Below the pieces are notes generated by a model. It was not told the origin of the DNA. It saw only the letters and a list, made by a program, of their open reading frames with translations, and searched no databases. Shown piece by piece: positions 1 through 10,522 of a DNA stretch of 64,000 nucleotides. The stretch spans positions 23,873,741 through 23,937,740 of the forward strand of contig CM035171.1 in the NCBI GenBank assembly GCA_020205615.1. The letters are read 5' to 3'. The stretch is from Panax quinquefolius (Eukaryota > Streptophyta > Magnoliopsida > Apiales > Araliaceae). The position numbers were made by a program, and so were the translations under genes. How positions within the stretch are numbered: position 1 is the stretch's first letter; every line of letters starts with the position of its first letter.

Positions 1-590
1 TCTTTCAGAATTAAATCAGGAAGTTAATAAATTAAAGAAAGAAATTGCTAATTTAAAAATAGAAGTCTCTATTCTAAGGAAAGACTTAGATAAAAAGCCT
101 GATCTTCAGATCAATGATTCCTCATCCAGTGATGAAAATCACGATGAACCAGAATCATCTGGTACTAAAGCTATTTCGCATTTATTTATTCAAGGTCTTT
201 CACTTAAAAGAATTAAAGACATCACCATTCGTAAATGGTATGTTTCTATTAACCTAGTTGTGGATAAAAACTTTTCAATACAACTTTACGCCTTGGTAGA
301 TATAAAAAGTATTTAAATCAGATCCGTGAAGGTCTAATCCCAACTAAATATTATAAAAAACCAAAGTGAAAATTGAATTCAAATTTAATGGTAGTCAAAT
401 GGAAATAAAATATAAATTACCTAAAGTACATATTTGTCAAGATAATATGTGTTTCAAAACATCTTTTGTTTTCGATTCGCAATCTTATGTGATAAAATTA
501 TTTTGGGTTTACCATTTATATATTTATTATACCCTTTTACAACTAGTAAATGAAGGATTAACTCAGTAAACATTTAGGAAAGAAAATAAC
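1..590 (+). pseudogene. EPRV polyprotein: capsid tail and aspartic protease remnant
   Basis: Reading from base 2, the first ~100 bases encode a charged Leu/Ile/Lys heptad stretch (LNQEVNKLKKEIANLKIEV) and then an acidic Ser-rich linker, as expected upstream of the protease in a caulimovirid polyprotein. The protease region follows at about 190-590. The lead-in strand ends LYALVD, but the Ser/Thr-Gly residues that should complete the catalytic triad are missing and a stop follows near 315. The body resumes in a shifted frame at 366 (KLPKVHICQDN, then CFKTSF). The start lies outside the window. Function in the family is processing of the viral polyprotein; this copy cannot be active. Assignment to Caulimoviridae is good, while the genus (Florendovirus-like) is inference from the two-ORF layout. 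Confidence 0.6.
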
Positions 591-1680
591 ATTTAAATTT
601 CTTATTAAACCAAAAGAAAGAGATTTAAAATACATTCAAGAAGAATCCATTTCTAAGTCATTGAATTTAATAAACTGTAAATCTACACATTTGAATTTCT
701 TAAAAGAGGAAATCAAATATAAAAGAATTGAAGAACAACTTCAAAATAAAGAAATTCTGTTAAAAATTGAAGAATTAAAAATCTACATGAAGAATAACCT
801 TTGTTCTGATTCCCCCAATGCCTTTTGGCATAGGAAGAAACATATGGTTAGACTTCCTTATGCTAAGGAATTCAAAGAACATTTAATTCCCACTAAAGCT
901 AGACCTATTCAAATGAGTCATGAACAAATGGAGTTATGTAAAAATGAAATCAATGATCTCCTCAATAAAGGATTAATTAAACACAGTAAATCCCCTTGGT
1001 CTTGCTTCTCGCTTTTTATGTCAATAATGAAGGTAAAAAGAAAGAGGTGTACCCCTGCTTAGTTATTAATTACAAACCATTGAACAAGGTCTTAGAATGG
1101 ATTAGGTAATTCTTCCCAATAAGGACGACCTTATCAATAGGTTAAGTAATGCCACCATTTTCAAAGAATTTGACCTTAAATCCGTTTTTCGCAAATTGCC
1201 ATTCATCCCGATGATCAAGATAAAATAAAGATTCACCAATTCGCTTGGACATTATGAATGGAATGTTCAAGCATTTGGCCTAAAAATGCTCCAAGTGAAT
1301 TTCAAAATATACTCAATGACATATTAAACCCTTTCACCATTTTATCGTTGTTTATATCGACGACATTCTTGTTTACTCAAAGACTATCAAGAACACGAAA
1401 AACATTTAAAGTCGTTCTTCACTACTATTAAAGTAAATGGTCTTGTTCTTTCTCCTTCCAAATGCAAAACTGCTTTCAGTCCGAATAAGGTTTCTTGGTC
1501 TTAATATCTTCAATGGACAAGTTCAAATTTATTGAACGAGCTATTCAATTCACCGACAAGTTCCCAGATAAGATAACCAATAAAACCCAATCGCAGAGAT
1601 TTTTCGCTCATCAATTATATAGCAAGTTCTACAAGAATTCAGAAGATTTGCAAACCTCTTTTTTCAAATTGTTTTAAAAT
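591..1680 (+). pseudogene. EPRV reverse transcriptase remnant
   Basis: This is the RT domain of a plant pararetrovirus. The N-terminal part is open from 661 to 1062 and shows the caulimovirid signature ARPIQMSHEQMELCKNEI followed by KGLIKHSKSPWSC. The frame shifts near 1015, after which VYPCLVINYKPLNK is readable. The first catalytic aspartate lies in EFDLKSVF near 1172, where family members usually have Gly instead of Val. The metal-binding YIDD is intact at 1353-1364 within [11 protein letters not shown]. Several further frameshifts and stops separate these blocks, so no full-length protein can be made. The order PR-RT-RNase H matches Caulimoviridae and not Ty3/gypsy of this window, and no integrase follows, which also points to a pararetrovirus. 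Confidence 0.8.
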
Positions 1681-2192
1681 AATCTTCCACCTCGACCGAC
1701 ATTCATACTTCGCAATTCAACAAGTTAAAAATATGTCAAGACATTGCCTCGCTTGGCATTTCCAATGATTCAATATTGCTCAAAATTGTTGAGACCGACG
1801 ACTCGAGATATTGGATTCTGAGGCATTCTTAAACAAAAATTAACATCCGATTCTCTCGAACAAATTGCTCGATTTCATTCCTACAAGCATGGAATATTAC
1901 ACAATCAAAATATAGTACTATTAAAAAAAAGAAATTCTTTCATTAGTATTATGTATTAATAAATTTCAAAATGACTTATTAAATCGTAAATTTCGGTTCG
2001 CATGATCGACCGCAAGTCACCAAGTACATTTTAGTAAAAGATGTTGAAAATTTAGCCTCTAAGCATTCTTTTCGCTAGATGGCAAGCCTTATTAAGCATT
2101 TTGATTTTGATATTGAATACATTAAAGGTAAAAATAATTCTATTCCCGATTTTCTTACCAGAGAATTTATTCATGTGTACTATATACCATGA
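1681..2192 (+). pseudogene. EPRV RNase H remnant and end of viral ORF1
   Basis: The RNase H domain continues directly from RT. Recognisable blocks are LLKIVETDDSRYWI (with the expected first catalytic Asp), YSTIKKEILSLVLCINKFQ in broken frames around 1915-1965, and the typical C-terminal end FDFDIEYIKGKNNSIPDFL at about 2101-2157. Stops interrupt the frame near 1828 and 2080. The last codon is TGA at 2190-2192, which overlaps the ATG of the next ORF as ATGA. In the family this domain degrades the RNA template during reverse transcription; this copy is dead. No integrase or chromodomain lies downstream, consistent with a virus that does not integrate actively. Confidence 0.75.
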
Positions 2193-3483
2193 GTTTCAGA
2201 GGATCATCCTCCTCTCGTGGTCCGGGTCGCCGCCTAGTGGCCCAAGTAATCATCCCAGAGGTACCTTAGTCCCTCACCCAAGAATAACCTGGCCTATCAC
2301 CAAACAAATTTTTCTGCTCGGGACAATCCCTGTTTACATACATTCAAAATTTTAGTAAATAAAACCCGAACCTATTGACCCATTCAAGAATCCAAAGAAA
2401 GACCTCGCTCTGCAGCCTCCTAATCACTCCTCTTCCGAGTATGTGCTCAAATGGGAAAGTTATTTGTTTCACATCGAACCCTACATGAAACCAAAAATGA
2501 TCCAGCTTAAGCTCACGCCCAGCTTTTTCCCTCCGGTCGTCAGCATTTTCCTCCAAATTACCCTTATAAGTCTCTTGTTTATTATAAGGACATTCTCCTC
2601 AAATCGAGTCAAGAATATAAAACTAATTTATGCAAACAATGATAAATCAAAAGTTCTTTATCATTCTTTGTATATTAAACAATTCCTTCAGATTTGATTG
2701 GGGTAAACATCCTCCGATCTAATGGATCTCACTAATCATAGTTATCCTTTTGTTTTTATGGATTATATTGAAGCTTGGTATAAGGTTCTCCTTCATCGTA
2801 ACGAGACCCATAGTCATTCCCGGTTTATTCAATTCGATCATAAATTCAAAAGTCCAATCCCTTATTGGTTCGCCCTTTGGTGGTATAGGCATGGTTCTAC
2901 CTATGACCTCCTTCCCGAACCCCTTAAGGTCCAAGTTACCCATTTTGCTAATAATAGTAAACCAGATCCAAGGAATGAGAATATTCCTCTCACTCTCCTC
3001 TTCATCAAGAAATATAAGGTTCCATGGATCCTTAAATGGCAATACACGGTATTTCTCGCCCTCCGCTGCTAGTAATTCAAATATTATCTCTCGATCCACT
3101 CCCTCGACTTTTCCCGCTTTTTCTACATCAAATGGTGGGATAAGTTCGATGTTAACAGAATCATTGGTCGTTCAACAAGAATTTCTGTTGTTCTATTCCA
3201 GCCCAAATATTTCCCAAACACACAAAGCAAAGGATTCTAAAGCCATTTCTTTAGATCCTCTTCCTCAAGTCGTAAAAAGATTTCAAAAGAATCAAAGTCA
3301 AAACAAATACCCCACAGATCTCCCTGCTCCTCGTGAGTATATCCGATTTCAAGGATTGTCCTAAGAAGTGAGTTAAAACTTATCGCCCAAGCCCTCAATA
3401 AAAGAATTGATGAGTTACACGAAGAAGCCTCTAGCACTCCTCGCCTTCTTCCCAAAATGACTCGCTTAGCTAATTTGCAGTAA
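2189..3483 (+). pseudogene. EPRV second ORF (function unknown), frameshifted
   Basis: The ORF starts at ATG 2189-2191, overlapping the ORF1 stop, with MSFRGSSSSRGPGRR, and breaks after 27 codons. Later blocks remain in mixed frames: KWESYLFHIEPYMKPKM (2451-2500), an open 116-codon stretch at 2722-3072 containing FDHKFKSPIPYWFALWWYRHG and KKYKVPWILKWQY, then FYIKWWDKFDV in another frame near 3120. A Lys/Glu-rich end (ALNKRIDELHEEA) finishes at TAA 3481-3483. I recognise the Trp-rich block as one repeatedly seen in plant pararetrovirus-derived sequences, but I cannot assign a biochemical role. Position after RNase H and the ATGA overlap fit the downstream ORF of Florendovirus-type genomes. A rearranged second copy of the block lies at 8222-8314 on the minus strand. 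Confidence 0.6.
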
Positions 3484-4049
3484 GATGATGGTCTCAGACG
3501 ACCCCTATGGCACCATCAACCTTCGTGGATGCTCAGACCCATTTGCTCGACATTCTACTGTTCACCCATTTATCGCTCACCGCCGATCGATCAACACTGC
3601 CAGCTCACAGCGCTTTCGCTAGCCATTCCTGGGCCAACACTTTCTAAGACTGCCCCAAGCAGCCTGCCATCGCTCAGATAATCACTATTCCTAAGACTCT
3701 TCCCAAGCAGCCCATTTATCGCTCAACACCAAATTTAAAAGTAGCTCAACAAGAAAAGAGGCTCTTTTTCCACCGAAAAGCAGAGTCGAAGTCAAAAGTT
3801 TTTACCAAAAGCATCTGTAATAGTCAAAAGTTAGCACTTGTTCATCTACAAATATTGTTTCTTTTTTTTTGCTTTTACTTTTACTTTTGCTTTTACCTTA
3901 GTAACTTGTTTTTACTTTTACTTTAGTAATTCACTTTTACCTAAGTGAAATGTTTTTACTTTCGCTTTTTACTTTAGTAATTCACTTTTACTTAAGTGAA
4001 ATGTTTCTTACTTTACCCAAGTAAATGTACAGCTTCCCTTTCTTGTTTC
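3484..4049 (+). promoter_or_regulatory. EPRV intergenic region with short palindromes upstream of TATA
   Basis: This non-coding stretch follows the second ORF. Its right half (about 3853-4030) is built from repeats of CTTTTACTT and palindromes such as CACTTTTACTTAAGTGAAA, with spacing of roughly 50-60 bases. It ends at a TATA box, so an enhancer or promoter role is the simplest reading. Other copies of the palindromic block lie at 5110-5345 (minus), 7310-7510 (plus) and 8450-8500 (plus). Confidence 0.5.
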
Positions 4050-4058
4050 TATAAAAGG
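4050..4058 (+). promoter_or_regulatory. TATA box of EPRV promoter
   Basis: TATAAAAGG lies just downstream of the palindromic region and upstream of a leader that ends in the tRNA-Met primer site at 4397. The spacing fits the pregenomic RNA promoter of a pararetrovirus. Confidence 0.55.
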
Positions 4059-4396
4059 AAGGCGAGCTCATTTGGCAGATCAAGTTTTCAAACCTCGAAA
4101 AGACTCGAGCTCTCTCTCGCATAAATCTTTGGTTTCTACCGATCAAACCTACTTAACCCCTCTTCTCCACTTTCTAGTTAAATGTTTTAAATTTGTAAGT
4201 TCTTGTTTTTTTATTTTTTTATAGTTTATACATAGTATGTATCAATAATATAAGGAATTAATAATCCCTTCCCAAATGTTTATAATCAAGAAAGAGATTA
4301 CTTTACCGATTACTTCAAGGTCATCTTCTTAATCTTTCTTTCTTTCTTACAGGTTAAAGTTTTTCTTTTAAAAACTTATGAATTATTACTGTTATA

Positions 4397-4409
4397 TGGT
4401 ATCAAAGCC
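4397..4409 (+). other. EPRV tRNA-Met primer binding site, copy 1
   Basis: TGGTATCAAAGCC differs by one base from the consensus complement of plant initiator tRNA-Met (TGGTATCAGAGCC). It is followed by a block (ACGGTTGGTTCTTGATGCT) shared with three other copies in this region. It marks where minus-strand DNA synthesis would begin. Confidence 0.7.
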
Positions 4410-4794
4410 CCACGGTTGGTTCTTGATGCTTAATTGGTTCCGATTGAAAAGCAGTTTGATTTGTTTACTTAAATGTTTTTTCAAACTTTTTCTAAAAGCT
4501 CTCCACTTTCAAATCTGCGATTAAGAGTAAAACTTCTTTGTAAAACACCTAAGATCGCCATAAGTCTAACTAAAGACTAATGCCGTTTGTAAGTCTCGAT
4601 TGGGAGCGATAAAATAAGGCTAAAGGGAACCTTTAGATCTACTGTATTAGTTTACTTAAGGCAAGAAACGGTTCGAGTTTAAGAGGAATGACAAAAGAAA
4701 GAGATTACTTTACAAATTAAACTGCTTTTTAATCGTCAGTCTTCTTAATCTTTCTTTCTTATACCATTAAAGTTTTTCTTTTAAAAAAAAACTT

Positions 4795-6290
4795 CGTAAG
4801 AAAGAAAGAAGAATATGGTGGTTTAATCGGTAAAGTAATCTCTTTCTTGTATTATAAACATTTGGGAAGGATTACATTAATTCCTAGACTAAATGTTTAA
4901 GGGAAGATCGAAGTATTGAGGACTTCTTCTTCATCATTTTTAACTAAGAAGATCGAAGTTTGAAGGCTTCGCCTCTTGGCTAACTCTCTAGAGAAGGAGA
5001 GGACCTCGGAAGAGCTTTCAGAGAGAGAAGCTCGAGGCTATCAATTGATTGAATTAAGCCAAAACAACTCTAAACACTTGAGTTGTTTAAATAGAAAAGC
5101 GAAAAGTAAATTACTATTTGATTCACGCAGAATCACTATTACATTAATCAAGTAAAAGTAATTTACTAAAGTAAAAGTAAAACGAAGAAACATTTTACAT
5201 TTACTTTTACATGGGTAAATGTAAGAAACATTTAACTAAAGTTAAAAACATTTAACTTAAGTAAAAGCAAAAGTTATTCTTTTACTTTTACTTTTACATT
5301 TACTAAAGTAAAAGACTTTTGCTTTAAGTAAAAGCAAAAGCTGATGATGGCTGGGGCCATCACTGTCGGTTGACTGAAGACTCCTCTGGCGTCTTCTTGG
5401 TTGTTTGGTCCGTCTCTCATGTAGATCTTGGGAAGGTCTTTGTTGATCATCTTCTCGGATGAGTCACCATCCCTACTATTCCGCCTTAAAATTTTTATCC
5501 AGAAATAACCTATCAGCCCCAAAATTTTGAGTTTATAAAGAAGGAGGAAAAATTTTCTACCGAAAATTGGTCAAAATCTTCAAAATTTCTTAGATTTTGT
5601 AAAAATTCTTTGTTTAAAAGCAGATCGGATGAAATCGAAACAAAGGATCACTCGATTGGTCACGATCTATCGATGAAATCGATCTAAATGTAAGACTAAT
5701 TTGTTAACTGTTTAAACAAAAATTCTTTCTTTTGTCATTCCTCTTAAACTCAAAGTTCTTGCCTTAAAGTAAACTTCGTGCTGTAGATCTAATGATACCC
5801 TTAGCCTAAATCGCTCCCAATTCGAGTCTTACAAGCGGCATAACTTGGACTTATGGCGATCTTAGGTGTTTTCTGACAAGTCGAGGCGATTGAAAGTGGA
5901 GCAAAAAGAAGAAAAAGTTTGAAAAACATTTAAGTAAACAAATCAAACTGTTTTTTAATCGAAACCACCGAGATAGCATCAAGAACCAACGCGGTGGCTC
6001 TCGATACCATATAACAAATGACGATAAGTTTTAAAAGAAAAACTTAATGAGGAAGAAAGAAAAGATTAAGAAGATGACCGGTTAATCGGTAAAGTAATCT
6101 CTTTCTTGTATTATAAACATTTGGGAAGGATTACATTAATTCCTAGACTAAATGTTTAAGGGAAGATCGAAGTATTGAGGACTTCGTCTTCATCTTTTAC
6201 TAAGAAGATCGAAGCTGAAAGCTTCATCTTCGGCTAACTCTAGAGAGAAGGGAGAGGACCTCGGAAGAGCTTACAGAGAGAAGCTGCAGC
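4795..6290 (-). repeat. EPRV inverted repeat, left arm
   Basis: Read on the minus strand this arm holds viral leader (6290-6010), tRNA-Met primer site (6009-5996, degenerate), post-primer sequence (5995-5341), the palindromic enhancer block (5340-5110) and a second promoter/leader (5110-4795). The same order occurs on the plus strand at 6513-7990. At about 4790 the arm flips into a plus-strand leader copy, so a shorter inverted repeat also exists there (about 4700-4900). No viral protein domain is recognisable within it. Confidence 0.75.
5996..6009 (-). other. EPRV tRNA-Met primer binding site, copy 2 (inverted)
   Basis: The minus strand reads TGGTATCGAGAGCC, a degenerate form of TGGTATCAGAGCC, followed by the shared GGTTCTTGATGCTAT block. 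It lies in the left arm of the inverted repeat. Confidence 0.6.
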
Positions 6291-6512
6291 TGCTTATATT
6301 GAATTAAGCCTCGGGCAAGCTTGTGAACATTGCTCTGATCTCTACATTAAAGAAAATTCTGGAAAGATAGAAAATTGAAGCAAACAGTCGATCTGTGAGG
6401 TAAGAAGAACATTGGAGTTAAAAATTTTCTTAAAAGTCCTTCTTTAAGTCTTTCTTCTGGTGAGTAAAGAGAAAGAATGGCTTACATTTTTAGTTTCTGA
6501 GAATCTTCCTAA
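6291..6512. other. Spacer between EPRV inverted arms
   Basis: About 220 bases separate the two arms and show no match to the viral pieces around them. The segment is not coding. It would form the loop of a hairpin transcript. Confidence 0.45.
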
Positions 6513-6650
6513 ACTGGAATTAATGTAATCCCTTCCCAAATGTTTATAATACAAGAAAGAGATTACTTTACCGATTAACTTAGGTCATCTTCTTAATCTT
6601 TCTTTCTTTACATTAAAGTTTTTTTTTAAAACTTATCGCCATTTGTTATA

Positions 6651-6664
6651 TGGTATATCGAGCC
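6651..6664 (+). other. EPRV tRNA-Met primer binding site, copy 3
   Basis: TGGTATATCGAGCC is a degenerate tRNA-Met complement followed by the ACACGGTTGGTTCTTGATG block shared with the other copies. Confidence 0.55.
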
Positions 6665-7561
6665 ACACGGTTGGTTCTTGATGCTATCGGTGGTTTCGAT
6701 TGAAAACGATTTGATTTGTTTACTTAAATGTTTTTTCAAACTTTTTCTTCTTTTGCTCCACTTTCAAATCGCGACTTTCTTTGTAAAACACCTAAGATCG
6801 CATATAAGTCCCGTTATGCCGTTGTAAGACTCGAGTTGGGAGCGATTTTAGGCTAAGGGTATCATTAGATCTCTGAGTGCGAGTTTACTTAAAGGCGAAA
6901 CGGTTTGAGTTTAAGAGGAATGACAAAAGAAAGAATTTTTGTTTAAACAGTTAACAAATTAGTCTTACATTTAGATCGATTCTTGATAGATCGAGGACCA
7001 ATCGAGTGATCCTTTGTTTGATTTCATCGATGCTTTTTTAAACAAAGAATTTTTACAAAATCTAAGAAATTTTGAAGATTTTGACCAATTTTCGGTAGAA
7101 AATTTTTTCCTCCTTCTTTATAAACCAATTTTTTTTGGGGCTGATAGGGTTATTTCCTGGATAAAAATTTTAAGGCGGAATAGTAGGGGATGGTGACTCA
7201 TCTGAGAAGATGATCAACAGCACCTTCCGGCATCTACAGGAGACGGACCAGTAAACCAAGAAGACGCCAGAGAGTCTTGATCGGCCGACGATGATGGCCT
7301 GACCGTCATCGACTTTGCTTTTACTTAAAGCAAAAGTCTTTTACTTTAGTAAATGTAAAAGTAAAAGTAAAAGAATAACTTTTGCTTTTACTTAAGTTAA
7401 ATGTTTTTAACTTTAGTTAAATGTTTCTTACATTTACCCATGTAAAAGTAAATGTAAAATGTTTCTTACGTTTTACTTTTACTTTAGTAAATTACTTTTA
7501 CTTCAGTTAATGTAATAGTGATTCCTGCGTGAATCAAATAGTAATTTACTTTTTAGGTCTT

Positions 7562-7570
7562 CTATTTAAA
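7562..7570 (+). promoter_or_regulatory. Putative EPRV TATA-like element in right arm
   Basis: CTATTTAAA lies between the palindromic block and the leader, at the position held by TATAAAAGG in copy 1. The same element recurs near 8545 and, inverted, near 5090. Confidence 0.35.
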
Positions 7571-7895
7571 CAACTCAAGTGTTTAGAGTTGTTTGAAGCT
7601 TAATTCGATTGAAGCCTCGGAGCTTCTCTCTCTAGAAGCTCTTGAGGTCCTCTCCTTCTCTACTAGAGTTAGCCCAGAAGGCGAAGCTCTCGGCCGATCT
7701 TCTTAGTAAGAAGATGAAGGCGAAGTCCTCAATACTTGATCTTCCCTTAAACATTTAGTCTAGGAATTAATGTAATCCTTCCCAAATGTTTATAATTTAA
7801 AGAAAGAGATTACTTTACCGATTAACCGGTCATCTTCTTAATCTTTCTTTCTTCTGTTAAAGTTTTTCTTTTAAAAACTTATCGTCGCTGTTATA

Positions 7896-7908
7896 TGGTA
7901 TCAGAGCC
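7896..7908 (+). other. EPRV tRNA-Met primer binding site, copy 4 (best match)
   Basis: TGGTATCAGAGCC matches the initiator tRNA-Met complement exactly as far as I can judge, followed by ACACGGTTGGTTC. This is the least decayed of the four sites. Confidence 0.75.
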
Positions 7909-7990
7909 ACACGGTTGGTTCTTGATGCTATCGGTGGTTTCGATTGAAAACAGTTTGATTTGTTTACTTAAATGTTTTTTCAAACTTTTT

Positions 7991-8218
7991 ATATAATTGA
8001 CGATGGCGTAAGACGAAGAAAGAAAAGTTTTAAAAGAAAACTTTAATGAAGAAAGAAAAGATTAAGAAGATGGCCGGTTAATCCGGTAAAGTAATCTCTT
8101 TCTAGTATTATAAACATTTGGGAAGGGATTACATTAATTCCTAGACTAAATGTTTAAGGGAAGATCGAAGTATTGAGGACTTCTTCTTCATCTTTAACTA
8201 AGAAGATCGAAGCTGAAT
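7991..8218 (-). repeat. Inverted EPRV leader fragment
   Basis: This is a minus-strand copy of the viral leader (the segment around GGAATTAATGTAATCCCTTC). It lies directly next to the right arm and is fused at about 8218 to a coding fragment. Confidence 0.6.
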
Positions 8219-8449
8219 GCTAAGGGGGTCGGGAAGGAGGTCATAGGTAGAACCATGCCTATACCACCAAAGGACGAACCAATAAGGGATTGGACTTTTG
8301 AATTTATGATCGAATTGAATATCTTCTTCAGTAATATTTAACTGAGACAGCTTCTGTTTTATTTTGCATTCACTTTTATAATGACCCTTTTGCCCACAAT
8401 TGTGGCACACAATTTTACTTTTATCAAATTTTTTAGTTCTTTTATTATA
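8219..8449 (-). pseudogene. Chimeric EPRV fragment: capsid zinc knuckle fused to second-ORF block
   Basis: On the minus strand an open stretch from 8410 reads a CCHC zinc knuckle (CHNCGQKGHYKSEC, pattern C-x2-C-x4-H-x4-C), preceded by basic residues (KRTKKFDKSK) and followed by KIKQKLSQLN. This is the usual nucleic-acid-binding end of a caulimovirid capsid protein. At about 8314 it joins in frame to FDHKFKSPIPYWF, the Trp-rich block of the second ORF otherwise found at 2837-2900. That block then ends in viral leader at about 8220. The two parts are far apart in the viral gene order, so this is a rearrangement product. The join has shared bases (ATTCAATTCGATCAT is found at the source copy too). 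Confidence 0.65.
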
Positions 8450-8650
8450 TATATTTTACTTTTACTTTAGTAAATTACTTTTACTTCAGTTAATGTAATA
8501 GTGATTCCTGCGTGAATCAATAGTAATTTACTTTTCAGTTTTCTATTTAAACAACTCGAAGTGTTTAGAGTTGTTTAAGCTTAATTCCATTGAAGCCTCC
8601 AAGCTTCTCTCTCTAGGAAGCTCTTTCGAGGGTCCTCTCCTTCTCTCCCT

Positions 8651-8655
<5 letters not shown>
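8450..8655 (+). repeat. Truncated EPRV promoter/leader copy
   Basis: This is a plus-strand copy of the palindromic block, TATA-like element and early leader (the stretch containing AGTGATTCCTGCGTGAATC). It stops abruptly at a (TA)n tract. Confidence 0.6.

Positions 8656-8715
<60 letters not shown>
8656..8715. repeat. (TA)n microsatellite
   Basis: Roughly 60 bases of pure TA repeat mark the end of the viral block. The apparent Tyr-Ile repeats encoded here are an artefact of the microsatellite. Confidence 0.9.
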
Positions 8716-8716
<1 letters not shown>

Positions 8717-8823
8717 GCGTATCATATGTGCGCTTTATGAATCGTGTGTCGAACTTTGTTCGATGAGCTTAGACTTCGGTCTGGTGCATTTACTTGCTTT
8801 AATATATATATATATATATATAT

Positions 8824-9096
8824 GGGATATGATCCATAGCAATTATTTGTTATGGAGAAAATTTGGGCAAATAGCATCATATCCGTTCATTCTATGAATC
8901 AAGGGCGTAGATTAAAAAATAGGAATGGGCTTACGCTGGAGCGTCTAGCGTATGGTAAATTTATTAAAGACACTTACGCTACATGGTGTAGCGTACAAAC
9001 AAAATTTCATTAGAGGACCAATTTGTCCTGGTTAAAAAACAATTTGACTGCGCAAGTTCCAAGTTCCGAGGAGGCCTAGTTTGACGGCCACCACAT
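8824..9096. repeat. Left terminal inverted repeat
   Basis: Pairs with 10204-10524. It includes an internal small palindrome, TACGCTACATGGTGTAGCGTA. Confidence 0.7.
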
Positions 9097-10203
9097 CAAT
9101 ATCATGATGATGATGATGGAGCACAATATGAGAATCTCTTTATTTTAAATAAAATTATTAAATTCATAATAGAAATTATTATTTTTATAATAAAAATGTC
9201 GTTATAAATCTTATAGCTCTATACATCTATCACGATATTTTTATTATAAAAATAATTAAAAATATTATGAATTTAACAATTATCTATTTTAAACCGTCGA
9301 TCATTTTATTTCGCTAGCCCACACAACTTGAAATTTAAACCTGCATGCACTGCTTTGGTTTTGTTCGGTTATGGGTTTTACCTGAATCACCCATCATGAT
9401 ATATTGCTTGTGTATTTTGAATAGCATGACATGATAGAAGATGCATTATTTAATTGGGGAACAATATTATTAGGTAAATATAATTAAAAGTAATAGTTCA
9501 TCTATAAATTAAATGCTCTTTTTCATTTTTAACTCTAAATACTGCATATATAGATCATGGCACACCACAATACCAAAAATATAACAAGACAATTAGAATT
9601 ATATATACTACATCCGACCCATGAAAATTAAAGTTTATTAAATAGTACAATTTATAAATTAATTCTTAAAATTTGAAATGATTTGAACTGATCATGATTT
9701 AATTTGGTTTTATATAGTCTATATAATCATAAATATTCTAAACTTAATAAATAGCGATAAGTATAAAATTTGTTGCATTAATTCATAATCTAAATAACTG
9801 GCAACAATTTTAAAATTTAACAACCAAGTTCAAAAAATTATATAGAATGCAAATCTTTTGTTCCATCGATCCTCATGCTACGTTTGAAATTAAGGGAATA
9901 AAATAGAAGAAATAATAGAATAAAAATAGTGAATTTGATAATTATTTTAGAAAATAAATCATTCTAATGGAATGAAAATTTATTCTTTTATTTTTTTATT
10001 ACATGTACAAAAAAAAGGTGAAATAAAATTTATTACAATAAAATAAATATATATGATAATTTTATTATTTTATGATAATAACCACCATCACCGCCACCAA
10101 CAAAATATACACTTCAAATACCTTGGTTCTTTCAATCCAAATGCGTTCAATGGCGTGTGAACCAACATTCCGCATGCATGAATAGTCTTGACAATCTACT
10201 CCT

Positions 10204-10522
10204 ATGTGGTGGCCGTCAAACTAGGCCTCCTCGGAACTTGCGCAGTCAAATTGATTTTATTTGCTTAACAATTCAATTATACCTTTTGGGCAATTTAGTC
10301 AGACAATTGTTTTTTAATCAGGGCAAATTGGTCCTTTTGAAATTTTATTTGTACGCTACTTGGAGTAGCGTAATTGCCTTTAATAAATTCACCGTACGCT
10401 AGACGCTCCAGCATAAGCCCATTCTTATTTTTTAATCTACGCCCTTAATTCATAGAATAAACGAATATGATCTTTATTTGTCCAAATTTTTTCCATAGCA
10501 AATAATTGCTATGGATCATATC

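Larger units (their letters stand above)
6513..7990 (+). repeat. EPRV inverted repeat, right arm
   Basis: Plus-strand order is leader (6513-6650), primer site (6651-6664), post-primer sequence (to ~7310), palindromic block (7310-7510), promoter and leader (7510-7895), primer site (7896-7908) and downstream sequence to 7990. It mirrors 4795-6290. A 60-codon open stretch at 7014-7196 (MFDFIDAFLNKEFLQNL...) also exists, altered, in the left arm near 5490-5640. It could be the start of the viral polyprotein, but I do not recognise it. The viral genes that should lie between primer site and promoter are missing. Confidence 0.7.

Noticed and set aside
2719..3455. Minus-strand frames opposite the viral second ORF
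   Set aside because: They mirror conserved plus-strand viral protein text (WWYRHG block) and have no independent similarity.
7896..7908. Possible tRNA gene at the tRNA-Met-like sequence
   Set aside because: Only the 3' complement of tRNA-Met is present, with no cloverleaf. It is a primer binding site.
8543..8897. Open frames on both strands with long Tyr-Ile repeats
   Set aside because: They are translations of the (TA)n tract and its flanks, not genes. The same holds for 22556-22780 and 17280-17570.
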